DNA of 5,355 nucleotides from Verrucomicrobiaceae bacterium (GTDB lineage: Bacteria > Verrucomicrobiota > Verrucomicrobiae > Verrucomicrobiales > Akkermansiaceae). The DNA lies in contig CANBTO010000395.1 of assembly GCA_947372405.1 (NCBI GenBank), positions 1 to 5,355 of the forward strand, in the 5' to 3' direction. The notes beneath the pieces were generated by a model that was not told where the DNA came from, made no database searches, and saw only the letters and a list, made by a program, of their open reading frames with translations. Below are positions 5,093 to 5,355 of the stretch, piece by piece. The position numbers were made by a program, and so were the translations under genes. Position 1 is the stretch's first letter, and each line of letters begins with the position of its first letter.

Positions 5093-5355
5093 ATGCAAGC
5101 TCTGTCAGCCTCGTTCTTCCTGCAGATGGCGGTGATCCTGTTCGTCTGCCGCATCGTGGGCATGCTGGCCCGCTGGGTAGGCCAGCCGCAGGTGGTGGGG
5201 GAAATGATCGCCGGAGTTCTGATCGGGCCGTCGTTGCTGGGCTATATGTGGCCGGATTCGGCGAAGTGGATATTCACGATGGAATCCCGCGGCATCTTGT
5301 ATGCGGGCGCACAACTCGGCGTGGGGCTATACATGTTTCTGGTGGGGCTGGAATT
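5093..5355 (+). CDS. N-terminal part of a CPA2 family cation:proton antiporter (3' end outside window)
   Basis: Eighty-seven complete codons are visible and remain open at the right edge. Residues 6-26 form a first membrane helix (SASFFLQMAVILFVCRIVGM). GQPQVVGEMIAGVLIGPSLLG (30-50) is the hallmark of Na+/H+ and K+/H+ exchangers of the CPA2/KefB type, and GLYMFLVGLE (78-87) is the start of the conserved third helix. Such proteins are inner-membrane antiporters of about 12-13 helices that exchange Na+ or K+ for H+ in ion and pH homeostasis; C-terminal TrkA-type domains, if any, lie beyond the window. ATG 5093 is chosen because it gives a short N-terminus as in the family; an in-frame TTG at 5057 is possible, and TGA at 5051 is the upstream limit. 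No clear SD is present. The gene is divergent from the methyltransferase operon. Confidence 0.88.
   Translation, partial: MQALSASFFLQMAVILFVCRIVGMLARWVGQPQVVGEMIAGVLIGPSLLGYMWPDSAKWIFTMESRGILYAGAQLGVGLYMFLVGLE

Overview
The window looks like the right-hand end of an integrated genomic island joined to ordinary chromosome. Taxon is only an inference. Moderately high GC in the right half, weak Shine-Dalgarno sites and a very small lipoprotein with a C-x-T-K-L-P-V-D-P-M-T start fit a Verrucomicrobiota-like bacterium, but no ribosomal or other marker gene is present to prove it.

Layout. At 2-667 (+) is the C-terminal 221 residues of an unrecognised protein that enters from the left edge; hand-counted GC of the first 180 bases is 50%. 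Converging on it is a complete class II Fic protein (732-1841, -) with a C-terminal winged helix. Its upstream region carries five tandem degenerate 10-bp repeats (1851-1900) that overlap a candidate promoter. Further upstream on the same strand is a probable 54-residue small protein (1965-2129, -). Positions 2130-2440 hold no convincing gene but are full of short repeats and hairpins and become very AT-rich. They end at 2441-2466, a 26-base copy of the 3' end of a tmRNA or tRNA-Ala (T-arm, acceptor strand with U70, CCA) without the rest of the RNA. That is the expected scar of tyrosine-recombinase integration into the 3' end of an RNA gene. Its orientation puts the island to the left and old chromosome to the right.

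Right of the scar are a tiny lipoprotein gene (2721-2885, +), a two-gene minus-strand operon and a divergent antiporter gene. In the operon, a spermidine-synthase-like Rossmann protein (4247-4987) overlaps by GTGA with a SAM-dependent methyltransferase of the 'methyltransferase regulatory domain' architecture (2892-4250), which has a strong SD inside the upstream gene. The antiporter is the start of a CPA2 cation:proton exchanger (5093 to the right edge, +).

How they work together. The methyltransferase pair is probably co-translated and functionally linked; its substrate cannot be read from the sequence. The Fic protein appears self-contained, with its own inhibitory helix and possibly its own operator-binding domain. 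No integrase, IS element, CRISPR array or complete RNA gene is in the window.
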